A DNA stretch of 26,541 bases from a virus. A program made the translations under genes and the position numbers. The stretch spans positions 1-26,541 of the IMG/VR virus record IMGVR_UViG_3300035698_026307. One strand, given 5' to 3'. Numbering within the stretch: the stretch's first letter is position 1; the number at the start of each line of letters is the position of its first letter. Of this stretch, positions 16,533 to 24,181 are shown in pieces. The notes under the pieces were generated by a model. It searched no databases. It worked only from the letters and a program-made list of their open reading frames with translations, and was not told the origin of the DNA.

Positions 16533-18824
16533 TTACATGTCAAGAAGCGCGGTTCTCCACACTTCCGGTCTGAATTGTTCAGCAGCCCTTTGCTTAGCTG
16601 CATTTCCTTTGTCCTCCAGGAGGTCCGGATAGCTCAATATTGACTGTACAGAGTTCAGGTAATCTTCAACAGTATTACAGAGCCATCCTGTCTCCTGAGT
16701 TATCCTATCCATCGCTCCATCTCTGTTATCCGCTATCACAGGTATTCCTGCACTCATCGCTTCGACAATGACCCGAGGCCCCTGATCCCTCAATCTCGGT
16801 GTGAGATGATAATGAAACAGATTCCCGTTTGCCAGAAACTCAGGAATACCCATGGCATTCCAGCCAAGCATATTGAAACGCGGATCGGCCTTGTACAATT
16901 TCTCCACATAGTCAGGTGTCTGCATGAACCAGAACTCTGCCCTGTCTCCACACATCTGCTCCCAACGTTTCAGCAGCGTGAGAGTATCTTCCTGCGGATA
17001 CTTACCCTTTCTCGACGCCCGTATGAAACGCAGCTTCCCGTCGAACTGAGGCTTGATAGAGAGGAAATCCTCTATGATTACAGGAGGCGCCAGCGTAAGC
17101 ATCTTAGATGGGGGTAACGACTTATCCACAAACCGTTTCCGCAGCTCCCCTTCCTTGGTAGTGTTCAGGAACATAAACAGATCCATACGCTGACTGTACC
17201 ACGGCTGCCAGGATTCGCCCATCACAAAATTGATGCATGTCGCCGCTTTCCCAGCCTTATCCAGCAGGCGCTCCATTACCTTCTTGTTCTTGCACAGCCT
17301 ATATACAAAGTCGTTCGCGTACACCATCAGGATATCACTGGTTCCGTCCGCTGCTCCGCTGGCGATAGACGGCAGCACCGATACGCCCTTCGGGAGCCGG
17401 TACTTCTTACTCATAGTTGCCGTTGGATGGAACTCCACATGCCAACCTATATCCAGAAACATCTGCATGATGTGCGCACTGGAAAACTCTCCGCCACCCT
17501 CTGCGTGTGCATTGGCTATCATCTTGAAAACAGACTTCCCCGCAGGCCGGGGAATTACTTCTACAGGAACTGCTTTCTTTTTCGGATTCGTCACACTTAC
17601 AGGGGATGCTACTACGCCCCCTGTAAGACGAGCTTTGACCAAATCAAACAATTCACGCTTGGTATGCTTCTTGTTACCTACTTCCACGGTCTCAGCGGGA
17701 GGTATCAACGAAAAGATAGCGGCAAGATCCGGCGCTGTGTGCACATTGTCTACAAACCAGTTCACCAGCTTGATACGCGGAACAATTCTCACAGAGAAGT
17801 TTCGACCCGCTACCCTGTCCATCTGCTGCTCTGCCTCGGCAGCTCTCTTTGCAAACTTCGGCCATATCTTATACCAGCGATGCCGCTCCTTATAAAAGGT
17901 CTGCGGCTGGAACATATTATACCTGAGCAGGGCTACATCAGGCTCTATGGCAACAGCCCTCAACTGCGGAGGCAGCCCGTCAGCAACAACCTTCTGCACC
18001 ATCTTTGCAGGAACGGGCAACGATACTGCTACAGGCTTCCCCGCAGACATATCCGCAGCCGGTACCGCAATAGCAGGCACTGCATCAGCAGGCAGGGGGT
18101 CAAACGCCGTCGGGATTGCCTCTGTCAATATCGAATGCCTTCTCTCAAGCTCCGCATCCGGATGCTTCAACTGCTCACGCATCTCCTGCGACATCTTCGC
18201 AAACAACACCGAACCCTGCTCATGCAGCACATCCGGCTGTGTCCATGCGTAACGTGCTGTTTCAAGAAACCCCTGCTGCAGAGTTAATCCATACTTCTCC
18301 AGCAGCTGCTCCACGAATGTTGTTTTCATGTAACAGGGCGTATTGGCACCCTCCTGATACTCCACCACACTGTTCGCCTGCAGTTTTGCGAATGTCAGGT
18401 GACCTAGAGCCGGTCCTTTAAGTACCCGCTGCAGGGCCTGCAGTATCTCCTCAAACCGGGATAGCGTAAGACCCTCTTCAAGGCTCAGCATTCCGTAGAC
18501 AAAATCAATAGAATCCGTATGAACCTGCGCCAGACTCTCCAGCAGCATCACATTATCAAGGCCCTGCCCTCTGAGCCATGCTGCCACATACCCCCTGTCA
18601 TCTACTGCCGGAACACCGAGCACAATCTTAAATACCCTGGCTGCAGGAGGTATAAGCCGGCCGAACCCGCACCCCAGGTTAAGCGCTATACATTCCATGG
18701 GGGGTTTCAGGAACATCCGACGCGTCTCATGCCCGAAACAGTACGCGTAGAAATCAAGATCCCCCGACGCTACGAACGTTTTACTGCTGTACAGCGCTGC
18801 CGCTTTTTCGGCTCGGTCCTTCAT
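16533..18824 (-). CDS. Methyltransferase-glycosyltransferase (GT4-like) fusion
   Basis: A 763-aa protein. I use ATG 18824, which overlaps the previous stop (ATGA) with GGGAG upstream, rather than 18860. Residues about 1-210 form a Rossmann methyltransferase with SAM motif ALNLGCGFGRL (about 47-57), an acidic IDFVYGMLSLEEGL segment where the post-motif residues are expected, and a late ALGHLTFAKL strand. A proline-rich, variable linker follows. The C-terminal half is a GT-B transferase. It begins near FKMIANAHAEGGGEFSSAHIMQMFLDIGWHVEF and ends with the donor-binding GPRVIVEAMSAGIPVIADNRDGAMD (about 682-707), with the glutamate typical of GT4. It likely glycosylates and methylates the same glycan; targets (DNA, virion protein or host surface) are unknown. 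Confidence 0.82.
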   Translation of the reverse strand: MKDRAEKAAALYSSKTFVASGDLDFYAYCFGHETRRMFLKPPMECIALNLGCGFGRLIPPAARVFKIVLGVPAVDDRGYVAAWLRGQGLDNVMLLESLAQVHTDSIDFVYGMLSLEEGLTLSRFEEILQALQRVLKGPALGHLTFAKLQANSVVEYQEGANTPCYMKTTFVEQLLEKYGLTLQQGFLETARYAWTQPDVLHEQGSVLFAKMSQEMREQLKHPDAELERRHSILTEAIPTAFDPLPADAVPAIAVPAADMSAGKPVAVSLPVPAKMVQKVVADGLPPQLRAVAIEPDVALLRYNMFQPQTFYKERHRWYKIWPKFAKRAAEAEQQMDRVAGRNFSVRIVPRIKLVNWFVDNVHTAPDLAAIFSLIPPAETVEVGNKKHTKRELFDLVKARLTGGVVASPVSVTNPKKKAVPVEVIPRPAGKSVFKMIANAHAEGGGEFSSAHIMQMFLDIGWHVEFHPTATMSKKYRLPKGVSVLPSIASGAADGTSDILMVYANDFVYRLCKNKKVMERLLDKAGKAATCINFVMGESWQPWYSQRMDLFMFLNTTKEGELRKRFVDKSLPPSKMLTLAPPVIIEDFLSIKPQFDGKLRFIRASRKGKYPQEDTLTLLKRWEQMCGDRAEFWFMQTPDYVEKLYKADPRFNMLGWNAMGIPEFLANGNLFHYHLTPRLRDQGPRVIVEAMSAGIPVIADNRDGAMDRITQETGWLCNTVEDYLNSVQSILSYPDLLEDKGNAAKQRAAEQFRPEVWRTALLDM

Positions 18825-20085
18825 ATCACAAGCTCCCTCGGCGTATCCATAATATGCCATTTGTCAGGATCGGGGTCTGAGTAGTCATAGAACATGAGGT
18901 ACTCCCGAACAGCTCGGATCACGTCCTCCGGCGTAATGAGATCAAGACACAGCGGAAGCGGCTGATTGCTTTCCGAATACACCACATTGTTGCAGAGATT
19001 TTTAGTATCCTTCTCGTCCCCATCTCCGATAGGCACTACTCTGGATGCCCAGCATCCACCATTGTCACAGCAGGGCAGCCTGCCGCATTTGTGCAGATAC
19101 GCGTGGTTTGTGTACCCTTCCCAGGAAGCGGGTTCCCTGCCGCCTGCCAGGACTACGCACGGGCGCCTCGGTCTCTTATAGCAATACTTGGTCTCCACAG
19201 CAGCCGCCAAATGCATAGGAAAAGACACAGGAGTAATCACACCCGCCGCATGGTACATCAACCGGACGAACTGCCTGGTATCCGTCTTTACCTATCAGAT
19301 TGATGATGTTATCCCCGTGTAACTCCGGGTGATAATGTTTTGGATCATCTGCGCCGATCTGCACAAATGTAATGTCCGGTCATCCGCTCTACAACTTCCT
19401 GGAAACTGTCCGTATTCCACATCTTTGCTGTGAAATCATCTTTACGTCCTGCGTCGATTATCCAATACGGAAGATCCTTACCGGTAAGTTCGTAGATCTG
19501 GCTGAGCCACCCCTTCTCATGCTCAGCAAGGGCTACATACGGCCAGAACTTTGTCGGACGTACCGGAATACCTGTCTTCCTCTCAAAGTCATCATGAAAC
19601 CCGAAAATGAAATGCCAAGGACCCTCATTACTCTCATCGATCAACTTGTACTCCGCCAAGTACTTCTGGGCATCCGGATCATCATCCGAAATGGGTGTGA
19701 TATCCTTATTCGCTTCCCATAAATGTGGACATGAAGTGCGCACATCGGTAATGAACCTTCCAGGATATGCCACATGAAGGTCCCTGATAGTCGCCGTCAA
19801 CATGAGCACATCGCCCGGACTCTGGTACTGCTCTATGATGAGCTTTGTAGGCCTGTCCCTGTGCACTCGAATTACAGGAGCCCCCCTATCACCGGGGGCG
19901 GCCTGCTGTTGATTGGCCTGCATTGCCTTTACCCTTTCAGCGAAGGGTAACCACACCAGACGTGCCTTCTTCCCTTTTACTGCTGCCTCTGCCAGCTTAC
20001 TCTCATGAAACGTCGAGGCTGTTGCTACAAGCCCCTTAAACCCGGGTACCATCTCCGCCATCTTTGTATCTGCTTCTTTAGACAT
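18821..20085 (-). pseudogene. GT9-like glycosyltransferase disrupted by two +1 frameshifts
   Basis: Three frames together give one continuous GT9 (heptosyltransferase-like) sequence. Frame one runs from ATG 20085 (GGAGG 9 bp upstream) and contains YQSPGDVLMLTATIRDL and WIIDAGRKDDFTAKMWNT; it stops at 19345. The family sequence continues in the next frame as PDITFVQIGADDPKHYHPEL from about 19379, and then in the third frame as TDTRQFVRLMYHAAG and VITPVSFPMHLAAAVETKY from about 19285 to the stop at 18821. Each junction needs one base skipped, near 19380 and 19286. The last frame has a Cys cluster (CGRLPCCDNGGCW). Neither site is a homopolymer longer than three, so a simple run-length read error is not obvious. 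Either the gene is decaying, or the assembly has two insertions. Intact, it would transfer a sugar from an activated donor. Confidence 0.75.
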
Positions 20086-21445
20086 CACCAATAACCTCCT
20101 CCCTATCTCCGCGCACAATAAATGTAGTACCTATCCTGAAAGCATAATGATCAGGAAACAGTCGCTTCCATAGCCGTTCTATCTTCTCTTTATCACCTGC
20201 ATGCGCTTTGGCAAACATGCGCATTACGCCACTTATAATCCGATTCTTCTGACACCGGCTACATCCCTTTTTCCTGACACTCAGCCTCTGCTTCATACTG
20301 GCCACAACTACTTTCTCAAAATACTGGGGAAGCTCTACCGCAAGCACATCGATATGCGCCCATACATCTGCTGCCCTGAGCTGTGCCCTGTGCGCCTCAG
20401 ACATACGTACACTCTGCCGTACTTTCTGTTCCGGGGCTGTTAACAGCGCCTGTATACCAGCAGCGTTTGTGCTGTCCAGTTTACGTCGCGACCTGAACAG
20501 TCGCTGAACAGACGCAGCCAACTCCTCGCGTCTCATACAGAGCACATCATTGTACGAAAGGTTATCCGTCGTGTAAATTCGTATACACCTCTTCCGACAT
20601 TCACTGGAGAATCCGCCATATCCGCTAAGCACTTCTCTGGCAGCAGCGTACCCTATATTCTTCCGCTGCTGCACCGACGGGTCCGGCGTCATGCTTACAA
20701 AACAGTACGTGTTCTCCTCCCGCAACATGGGTGCTCCGCATACCAGGATGTTCCAGGCACCTGTGAGTACCGCTACCGAGAGTGCCGCTATAAAGGAAGA
20801 ACCGGTACCGAAATCTGTAACCTCCGGCTCCTCGAAAAACTGCTCAAACGTCAGCTTCGGCTGATTGGTGTATCCAAATACAAACGGACACTCCCGCGCA
20901 GTCCGCTTAAGAAACTTCTGCTGCGCCGCATCCCAGAGATCTTCCCCAAAACGCTCCAGCGGTATAATGCTTACACAGTTCTGTGCAAGCAGCCCTTCAG
21001 GAACATATGACATAATTGCATGCGTACCTACCCAGATATGCGCCTGCTTTATACACTGAATCGCATTTCCCACAGCAATGACAGTGGCACCGGCTTCCCG
21101 CAGGCTTTCCACAAAGTCAGGATCGAGTTCCGGACCTGCGCCGACTACAACTGTTACACCATGCGCCATCGTACCGTTAATAGGGTACGCATCGCCCGCT
21201 TCATTCCATAGACTGTGCTCTGAAGTGACCAGCGCCTGCATCCACACATCGTACTGCTCACGTGCGCTCTTGCTGTACCTCAGCAACCCGCCCTCCTGCT
21301 GCTCAAACATATTATCCTGCGTAACAAGCTCCATGAAACGAACCCGTGCAGGAGCCCCCGGCGCTCCGAATGCCAAGTCCAGCCGCAGATCATCGCTCTC
21401 CATAGCTGACTGGTGAAACGACCACCCATCACGAATAACTGTCAT
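20078..21445 (-). CDS. Rossmann-type MptE/DUF115-like protein with C-terminal Cys domain
   Basis: A 455-aa protein. A nucleotide-binding-like core at about 97-145 reads GVTVVVGAGPELDPDFVESL, then AGATVIAVGNAIQC and HIWVGTHAIMSY. This resembles the GPSL...vN.A pattern of the MptE-like/DUF115 family found in glycan-related loci. A later segment, TDFGTGSSFIAALSVAVLTGAWNILVCGAPML (about 217-248), fits the same fold. The C-terminal 90 residues form another domain with C-x2-C (GCSRCQKNRII) and a helical stretch ending DHYAFRIGTTFIVRGDRE. It overlaps the zinc-ribbon gene by one base and the GT9 gene by 8 bp. From the fold and neighbours it probably acts in sugar or nucleotide-sugar handling; the substrate is unknown. 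Confidence 0.6.
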   Translation of the reverse strand: MTVIRDGWSFHQSAMESDDLRLDLAFGAPGAPARVRFMELVTQDNMFEQQEGGLLRYSKSAREQYDVWMQALVTSEHSLWNEAGDAYPINGTMAHGVTVVVGAGPELDPDFVESLREAGATVIAVGNAIQCIKQAHIWVGTHAIMSYVPEGLLAQNCVSIIPLERFGEDLWDAAQQKFLKRTARECPFVFGYTNQPKLTFEQFFEEPEVTDFGTGSSFIAALSVAVLTGAWNILVCGAPMLREENTYCFVSMTPDPSVQQRKNIGYAAAREVLSGYGGFSSECRKRCIRIYTTDNLSYNDVLCMRREELAASVQRLFRSRRKLDSTNAAGIQALLTAPEQKVRQSVRMSEAHRAQLRAADVWAHIDVLAVELPQYFEKVVVASMKQRLSVRKKGCSRCQKNRIISGVMRMFAKAHAGDKEKIERLWKRLFPDHYAFRIGTTFIVRGDREEVIGDV

Positions 21446-21621
21446 TACTTCGATCCTTTATCAGCCTGAACCATCGTGTCGTCGATAAACGTTTCAGAGG
21501 ACCATCCTCTGATTTTGCAGGCAGGGCAGTACCTTCTACGAAGCACCTGTCCCGGTACATCCGGTGTTGCCAGCGTTGACCGCACCCGCATCTTTGCCTG
21601 TTTACAGTTTGGGCATATCAT
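21445..21621 (-). CDS. NrdR/Ogr-like zinc-ribbon protein
   Basis: A 58-aa protein, MICPNCKQAKMRVRSTLATP, then LRRRYCPACKIRGWSSETF. C3, C6, C32 and C35 form a zinc ribbon. The layout CPxC-x25-C-x2-C with an RRRYC run and a following S/T-E-x-F resembles the N-terminal ribbon of NrdR and the phage Ogr/Delta activators. The NrdR ATP-cone is absent. It may bind DNA or act in regulation. I prefer ATG 21621, which overlaps the previous stop by 4 bp; an ATG at 21636 would add five residues. The end overlaps the next gene by one base. Confidence 0.7.
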   Translation of the reverse strand: MICPNCKQAKMRVRSTLATPDVPGQVLRRRYCPACKIRGWSSETFIDDTMVQADKGSK

Positions 21622-21959
21622 GAATGCAGTCCCCATCTATCCCACATGTCTGTCAGAGCCTCTCTGCGCGGATCTTTCTGACACTCGGACATATCGCGAT
21701 TACCTTCTATCTGTGATCTGTGATGGTCAAGTAAATCCATGGCCATGTAATCCCCAGACGCCTCGATAGCCTCCACTGTCAGCTTATACGCATCCAGCAC
21801 CGCCGGATCTCCGCAATCATCGTCTGTGGTCGCCTGTGTGCTCATAGCCCTCGATATATCCTCTTCAAATCGTCTCCACTCCACACTACTCGGTAAGTGC
21901 CTGCTCTTCGGCAGAATAGCCATCTCCCGCAGAAGCATCGTTCTCAACAGAGGGTTCAC
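21618..21959 (-). CDS. Hypothetical 113-aa acidic protein
   Basis: No domain recognised. The sequence is mostly helical and charged (WRRFEEDISRAMSTQ, VLDAYKLTVEAIEASGDYMAMDLLDHHRSQIEG), ending REALTDMWDRWGLHS. The start is uncertain. GTG 21959 has a good AGGGAG 6 bp upstream but overlaps the previous gene by 74 bp. ATG codons at 21938 and 21923 reduce the overlap but have poorer ribosome sites. The stop overlaps the zinc-ribbon gene by 4 bp. Codon use and the overlap chain support it as a real gene; its job is unknown. Confidence 0.65.
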   Translation of the reverse strand: MNPLLRTMLLREMAILPKSRHLPSSVEWRRFEEDISRAMSTQATTDDDCGDPAVLDAYKLTVEAIEASGDYMAMDLLDHHRSQIEGNRDMSECQKDPRREALTDMWDRWGLHS

Positions 21960-22242
21960 CGGCTTCTCCCTCTCTGAATGATCGTGTAAGCGCTGTGATC
22001 ATTTCAATATACTTCATCAGCACCGGCCGATACCCGTGGTCCCGCATCAGCTGGATGCGCTCAGAACGGATCATGTTCGCGAGTCGATCAAAACGACCAT
22101 CTGATATCAACTCATCAGAGGCTTCCGCCAAATGCCCTATAGCTATCCAGATATGATCCGGATATCCTAAATGCACTTCACCAAGCAGTACTGTGGCCTG
22201 GGCCAGATGCTTACGTGCGCAGTCTATACATGGAAATCTCAT
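21886..22242 (-). CDS. CxxC-motif small protein, conserved-looking
   Basis: A 118-aa protein from ATG 22242, overlapping the tiny upstream gene by ATGA. It opens MRFPCIDCARKHLAQATVLLGEVHLGYPDHIWIAIGHLAEASDEL. The C-x2-C-x2-KHL start followed by two His-containing helices (GYPDHIWIAIGHLAEA) gives possible metal ligands (two Cys and two or three His). The rest is helical and ends in a disordered acidic tail. The pattern looks like a conserved family of small phage proteins, but I cannot name it. The longer frame to 22287 would cover the upstream gene and lacks a ribosome site. Confidence 0.72.
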   Translation of the reverse strand: MRFPCIDCARKHLAQATVLLGEVHLGYPDHIWIAIGHLAEASDELISDGRFDRLANMIRSERIQLMRDHGYRPVLMKYIEMITALTRSFREGEAGEPSVENDASAGDGYSAEEQALTE

Positions 22243-22370
22243 TCTCCACCTTCCTGAGCATGCCCGCGCAGGCCCTGCGCATAGCAATGCTCACAGACAT
22301 ACGCGCTGTCGCGCTCATGACATGTGCAGCGGGACATCTCAGGCCGCTCCCGCTCTACCTTCCGCTTCAC
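22239..22370 (-). CDS. Tiny Cys-rich protein (32-43 aa)
   Basis: A short gene fills the space between two others. From GTG 22370, which overlaps the previous stop by 4 bp (GTGA), it encodes 43 residues. From ATG 22337, with GGGAG 9 bp upstream, it encodes 32: MSRCTCHERDSAYVCEHCYA, then QGLRGHAQEGGE. C-x-C ... C-x2-C plus histidines look like a small zinc site. Its stop overlaps the next ATG by 4 bp (ATGA), the same coupling used throughout this operon. No homologue is known to me. Confidence 0.6.
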   Translation of the reverse strand: MKRKVERERPEMSRCTCHERDSAYVCEHCYAQGLRGHAQEGGE

Positions 22371-22627
22371 CTCTTCAGATACAGACTGCTCCAGCTCACC
22401 TCTTCAAATACAGACTTCGCCGCATCTGCCATCATCTCAACTATCCTCTCCGGGGAGACTATTTCCCTGAATACTGACTGCTCACACCTATAGCGCGCGG
22501 ACAGGATATGAGCATCACCTACCCAGCACTCTGCCCACACCTCCATGATACCATTTGCATCTTGCTCAGCGACATACCTCAGAGTGTTTGCGGCCTGTAT
22601 CATACGTTGTTGCAGTACATCAGTCAT
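22367..22627 (-). CDS. Hypothetical 86-aa protein
   Basis: ATG 22627 has AAGGAG 6 bp upstream and was chosen over the in-frame codon at 22654, which overlaps the previous gene. The sequence reads MTDVLQQRMIQAANTLRYVA, then a short beta-like part (IMEVWAECWVGDAHILSARYRCE), then IVSPERIVEMMADAAKSVFEEVSW. It is a compact alpha/beta protein without a recognised family. It lies 10 bp after the small membrane protein gene and is coupled to the tiny Cys-rich gene downstream. Confidence 0.7.
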   Translation of the reverse strand: MTDVLQQRMIQAANTLRYVAEQDANGIMEVWAECWVGDAHILSARYRCEQSVFREIVSPERIVEMMADAAKSVFEEVSWSSLYLKR

Positions 22628-22637
22628 TTGAAACTCC

Positions 22638-22814
22638 TTACTCTCCCCATGCATCTACGTCGTGGTTCCAGGTTACGGCATCTAGGAAATGCAGCATGCA
22701 CTGCATATTCGTGAATTCCGGATTCCTGAAGCTGAATACCAGCATACTGAGCGACAGGTATCCAAATACGCACAGCATTACCAGCTCTGTCTTTTTAGAT
22801 GTCTTCTTATTCAT
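22638..22814 (-). CDS. Small single-span membrane protein
   Basis: A 58-aa protein from ATG 22814, with AGGAGG 9 bp upstream. After a basic start (MNKKTSKKTE) one hydrophobic helix spans about 11-28 (LVMLCVFGYLSLSMLVFS). The positive-inside rule predicts a cytoplasmic N-terminus and a mostly periplasmic or external C-terminus. Size and topology would suit a small accessory inner-membrane protein such as a lysis helper, but no lysis genes are next to it, so this is only a possibility. It follows the exonuclease after 51 bp that contain palindrome copy 3. Confidence 0.68.
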   Translation of the reverse strand: MNKKTSKKTELVMLCVFGYLSLSMLVFSFRNPEFTNMQCMLHFLDAVTWNHDVDAWGE

Positions 22815-22840
22815 GACCTGTGGCCTCCTGTTATAAAGAA

Positions 22841-22856
22841 GTGCAGCTTTCTGCAC
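22841..22856. repeat. 16-bp interrupted palindrome, copy 3 of 3
   Basis: GTGCAGCTTTCTGCAC lies between the exonuclease stop and the small membrane protein's ribosome site. The minus-strand reading GTGCAGAAAGCTGCACTT, with its flank CTT after it, matches copy 2 read on the plus strand in 18 of 19 bases (20 of 21 including more flank). As RNA it is a 6-bp stem with an AAAG loop. Confidence 0.82.
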
Positions 22857-22865
22857 ATGCCTACT

Positions 22866-24032
22866 CTACACACCCCTTCTGCCTATCAGTTCCTTGAACC
22901 ATTTATGCTTCCAGATCTGCCACCAGGCACCGTACAACTTCCTGGATATCTCCTGCACTGTCGGTACATGTCCAAAAGTCTCGTGAATACCACGCAACTC
23001 ACCTTCTTTGCCTCGCATGCGCATGTGTTCCTTTATCATGTTCTTTACCTGCTGAGGTTCCGTCTTCGCTGAAGGATCTATCTCACGGAACATGCCCTGC
23101 ACCGTGACTGGCAGGCGCATCCTACCCTGAGAACCCCTCCGCGTAATTACCTCCCCAATAACCACAGCACCATATAAATTCTTCTGAGCACCCGGCAGTT
23201 CACCTTCGAGGAAGAGAGTATCTTGCGAAGAATCGGTGCTGCTCTCATCCAGGGGCTGTCCAAGCTCTTCGCCAACAACCTCCCGGAGGTTCTCCGAAGC
23301 CAACTGGAGGACTTTCGAGTTGTTGAGAATGCTGTCCAGAAGCCCCTCATTCTGTGCCTTTACGGCGTCACGGTCGCTCGTCAGCATACTTTGCCCCTGA
23401 GATATGATCAGCGCACGCTCCAGCTCATGCCGCTCTTTCATCAGGTCCATCTTGTGCAACGTCAGGTATCTGTGACACGCACGCACCTCGAACGCATCAT
23501 ACAATGCGTTGTGCTTCATGTCCCCGAAGTCAGGCATATGCCCGGATGCAATCTGACTTCTGGAGAAATCAGGATCAAAGTCTGCTTCTGCGCAAGCCGT
23601 AGCCAGATCCATCGGAATATAGTAAACCATATCAGTCGGGAGATGCAACGCCCCTCCAAACAGCTCACAGAACAGCACCCAGTTATACGCGTTTACATCG
23701 GACCATATGACCAGCTGTTCATTCAGTTCATCCGCAGCCTCTTCAAAAATCGCAGCAAGCCAGCGTTTCAGCAGCTTAACGCAGTCCTTTGTCGTCCCGG
23801 CGCCCCCTGCCTCGACAGGTCCTTCCTCGTTCCATCGAAAGTACAGATCATCGAGCGACAGCCCTAGCAGATTGTTCATAACATTCTGCTGCAGCCGTTC
23901 ATCCAACTGCTCCTTGGCGTAGTCCGTGCATTCAAAATAAAAGGCATCGTCTCGATCTGAGACAATGCCTATACTGATCAACGTTGTGTTCTGATGCAGC
24001 CCGGTGAACTCTGTGTCCATGAAAAGGTTCAT
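22866..24032 (-). CDS. DEDDh-type 3'-5' exonuclease with extra C-terminal domain
   Basis: A 388-aa protein from ATG 24032. A TTG at 24074 is also in frame but less likely. Exo I is MNLFMDTEFTGL (D6, E8). Exo II is VIWSDVNAYNW (D112). Exo III is HNALYDAFE (H174-x4-D179). These make a complete DEDDh active site as in RNase T, DnaQ epsilon and oligoribonuclease. The exonuclease domain ends near 195. About 190 further residues contain an acidic linker (LDESSTDSSQDTLFLEGELPG) and a helical C-terminus (HVPTVQEISRKLYGAWWQIWKHKWFKEL) that I cannot assign. It would trim RNA or DNA 3' ends using two metal ions. It is the first gene after the sigma70-like promoter, with a 70-bp leader. Confidence 0.85.
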   Translation of the reverse strand: MNLFMDTEFTGLHQNTTLISIGIVSDRDDAFYFECTDYAKEQLDERLQQNVMNNLLGLSLDDLYFRWNEEGPVEAGGAGTTKDCVKLLKRWLAAIFEEAADELNEQLVIWSDVNAYNWVLFCELFGGALHLPTDMVYYIPMDLATACAEADFDPDFSRSQIASGHMPDFGDMKHNALYDAFEVRACHRYLTLHKMDLMKERHELERALIISQGQSMLTSDRDAVKAQNEGLLDSILNNSKVLQLASENLREVVGEELGQPLDESSTDSSQDTLFLEGELPGAQKNLYGAVVIGEVITRRGSQGRMRLPVTVQGMFREIDPSAKTEPQQVKNMIKEHMRMRGKEGELRGIHETFGHVPTVQEISRKLYGAWWQIWKHKWFKELIGRRGV

Positions 24033-24102
24033 GCGCTTTTTCCCTTGCTTACAAATATCATATCCGTTTTCCAATAAGACAGCAGCACCATCGCTACTGG
24101 TT

Positions 24103-24138
24103 TGATATATCTATAGCATATCTATCACACTATGTCAA
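24103..24138 (-). promoter_or_regulatory. Sigma70-type promoter for the exonuclease operon
   Basis: On the minus strand TTGACA (24138-24133) is separated by exactly 17 bp from TATAGA (24115-24110). The region is AT-rich against a GC-balanced background and lies in a 149-bp non-coding gap. Transcription would begin near 24103, about 70 bp before ATG 24032. The spacer and -10 region hold two copies of ATAGATAT 11 bp apart. It is the only near-consensus host promoter I found. Confidence 0.75.
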
Positions 24139-24181
24139 GTTCTCCGGTAAAGGTTTCGAGAGAAATTCAACAGGGGTTGCG

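Noticed and set aside
19280-19385. Programmed ribosomal frameshifting in the GT9 gene
   Set aside because: Two separate +1 shifts would be needed. I see no slippery run, strong hairpin or rare-codon stop context at either site, so decay or assembly error is more likely.
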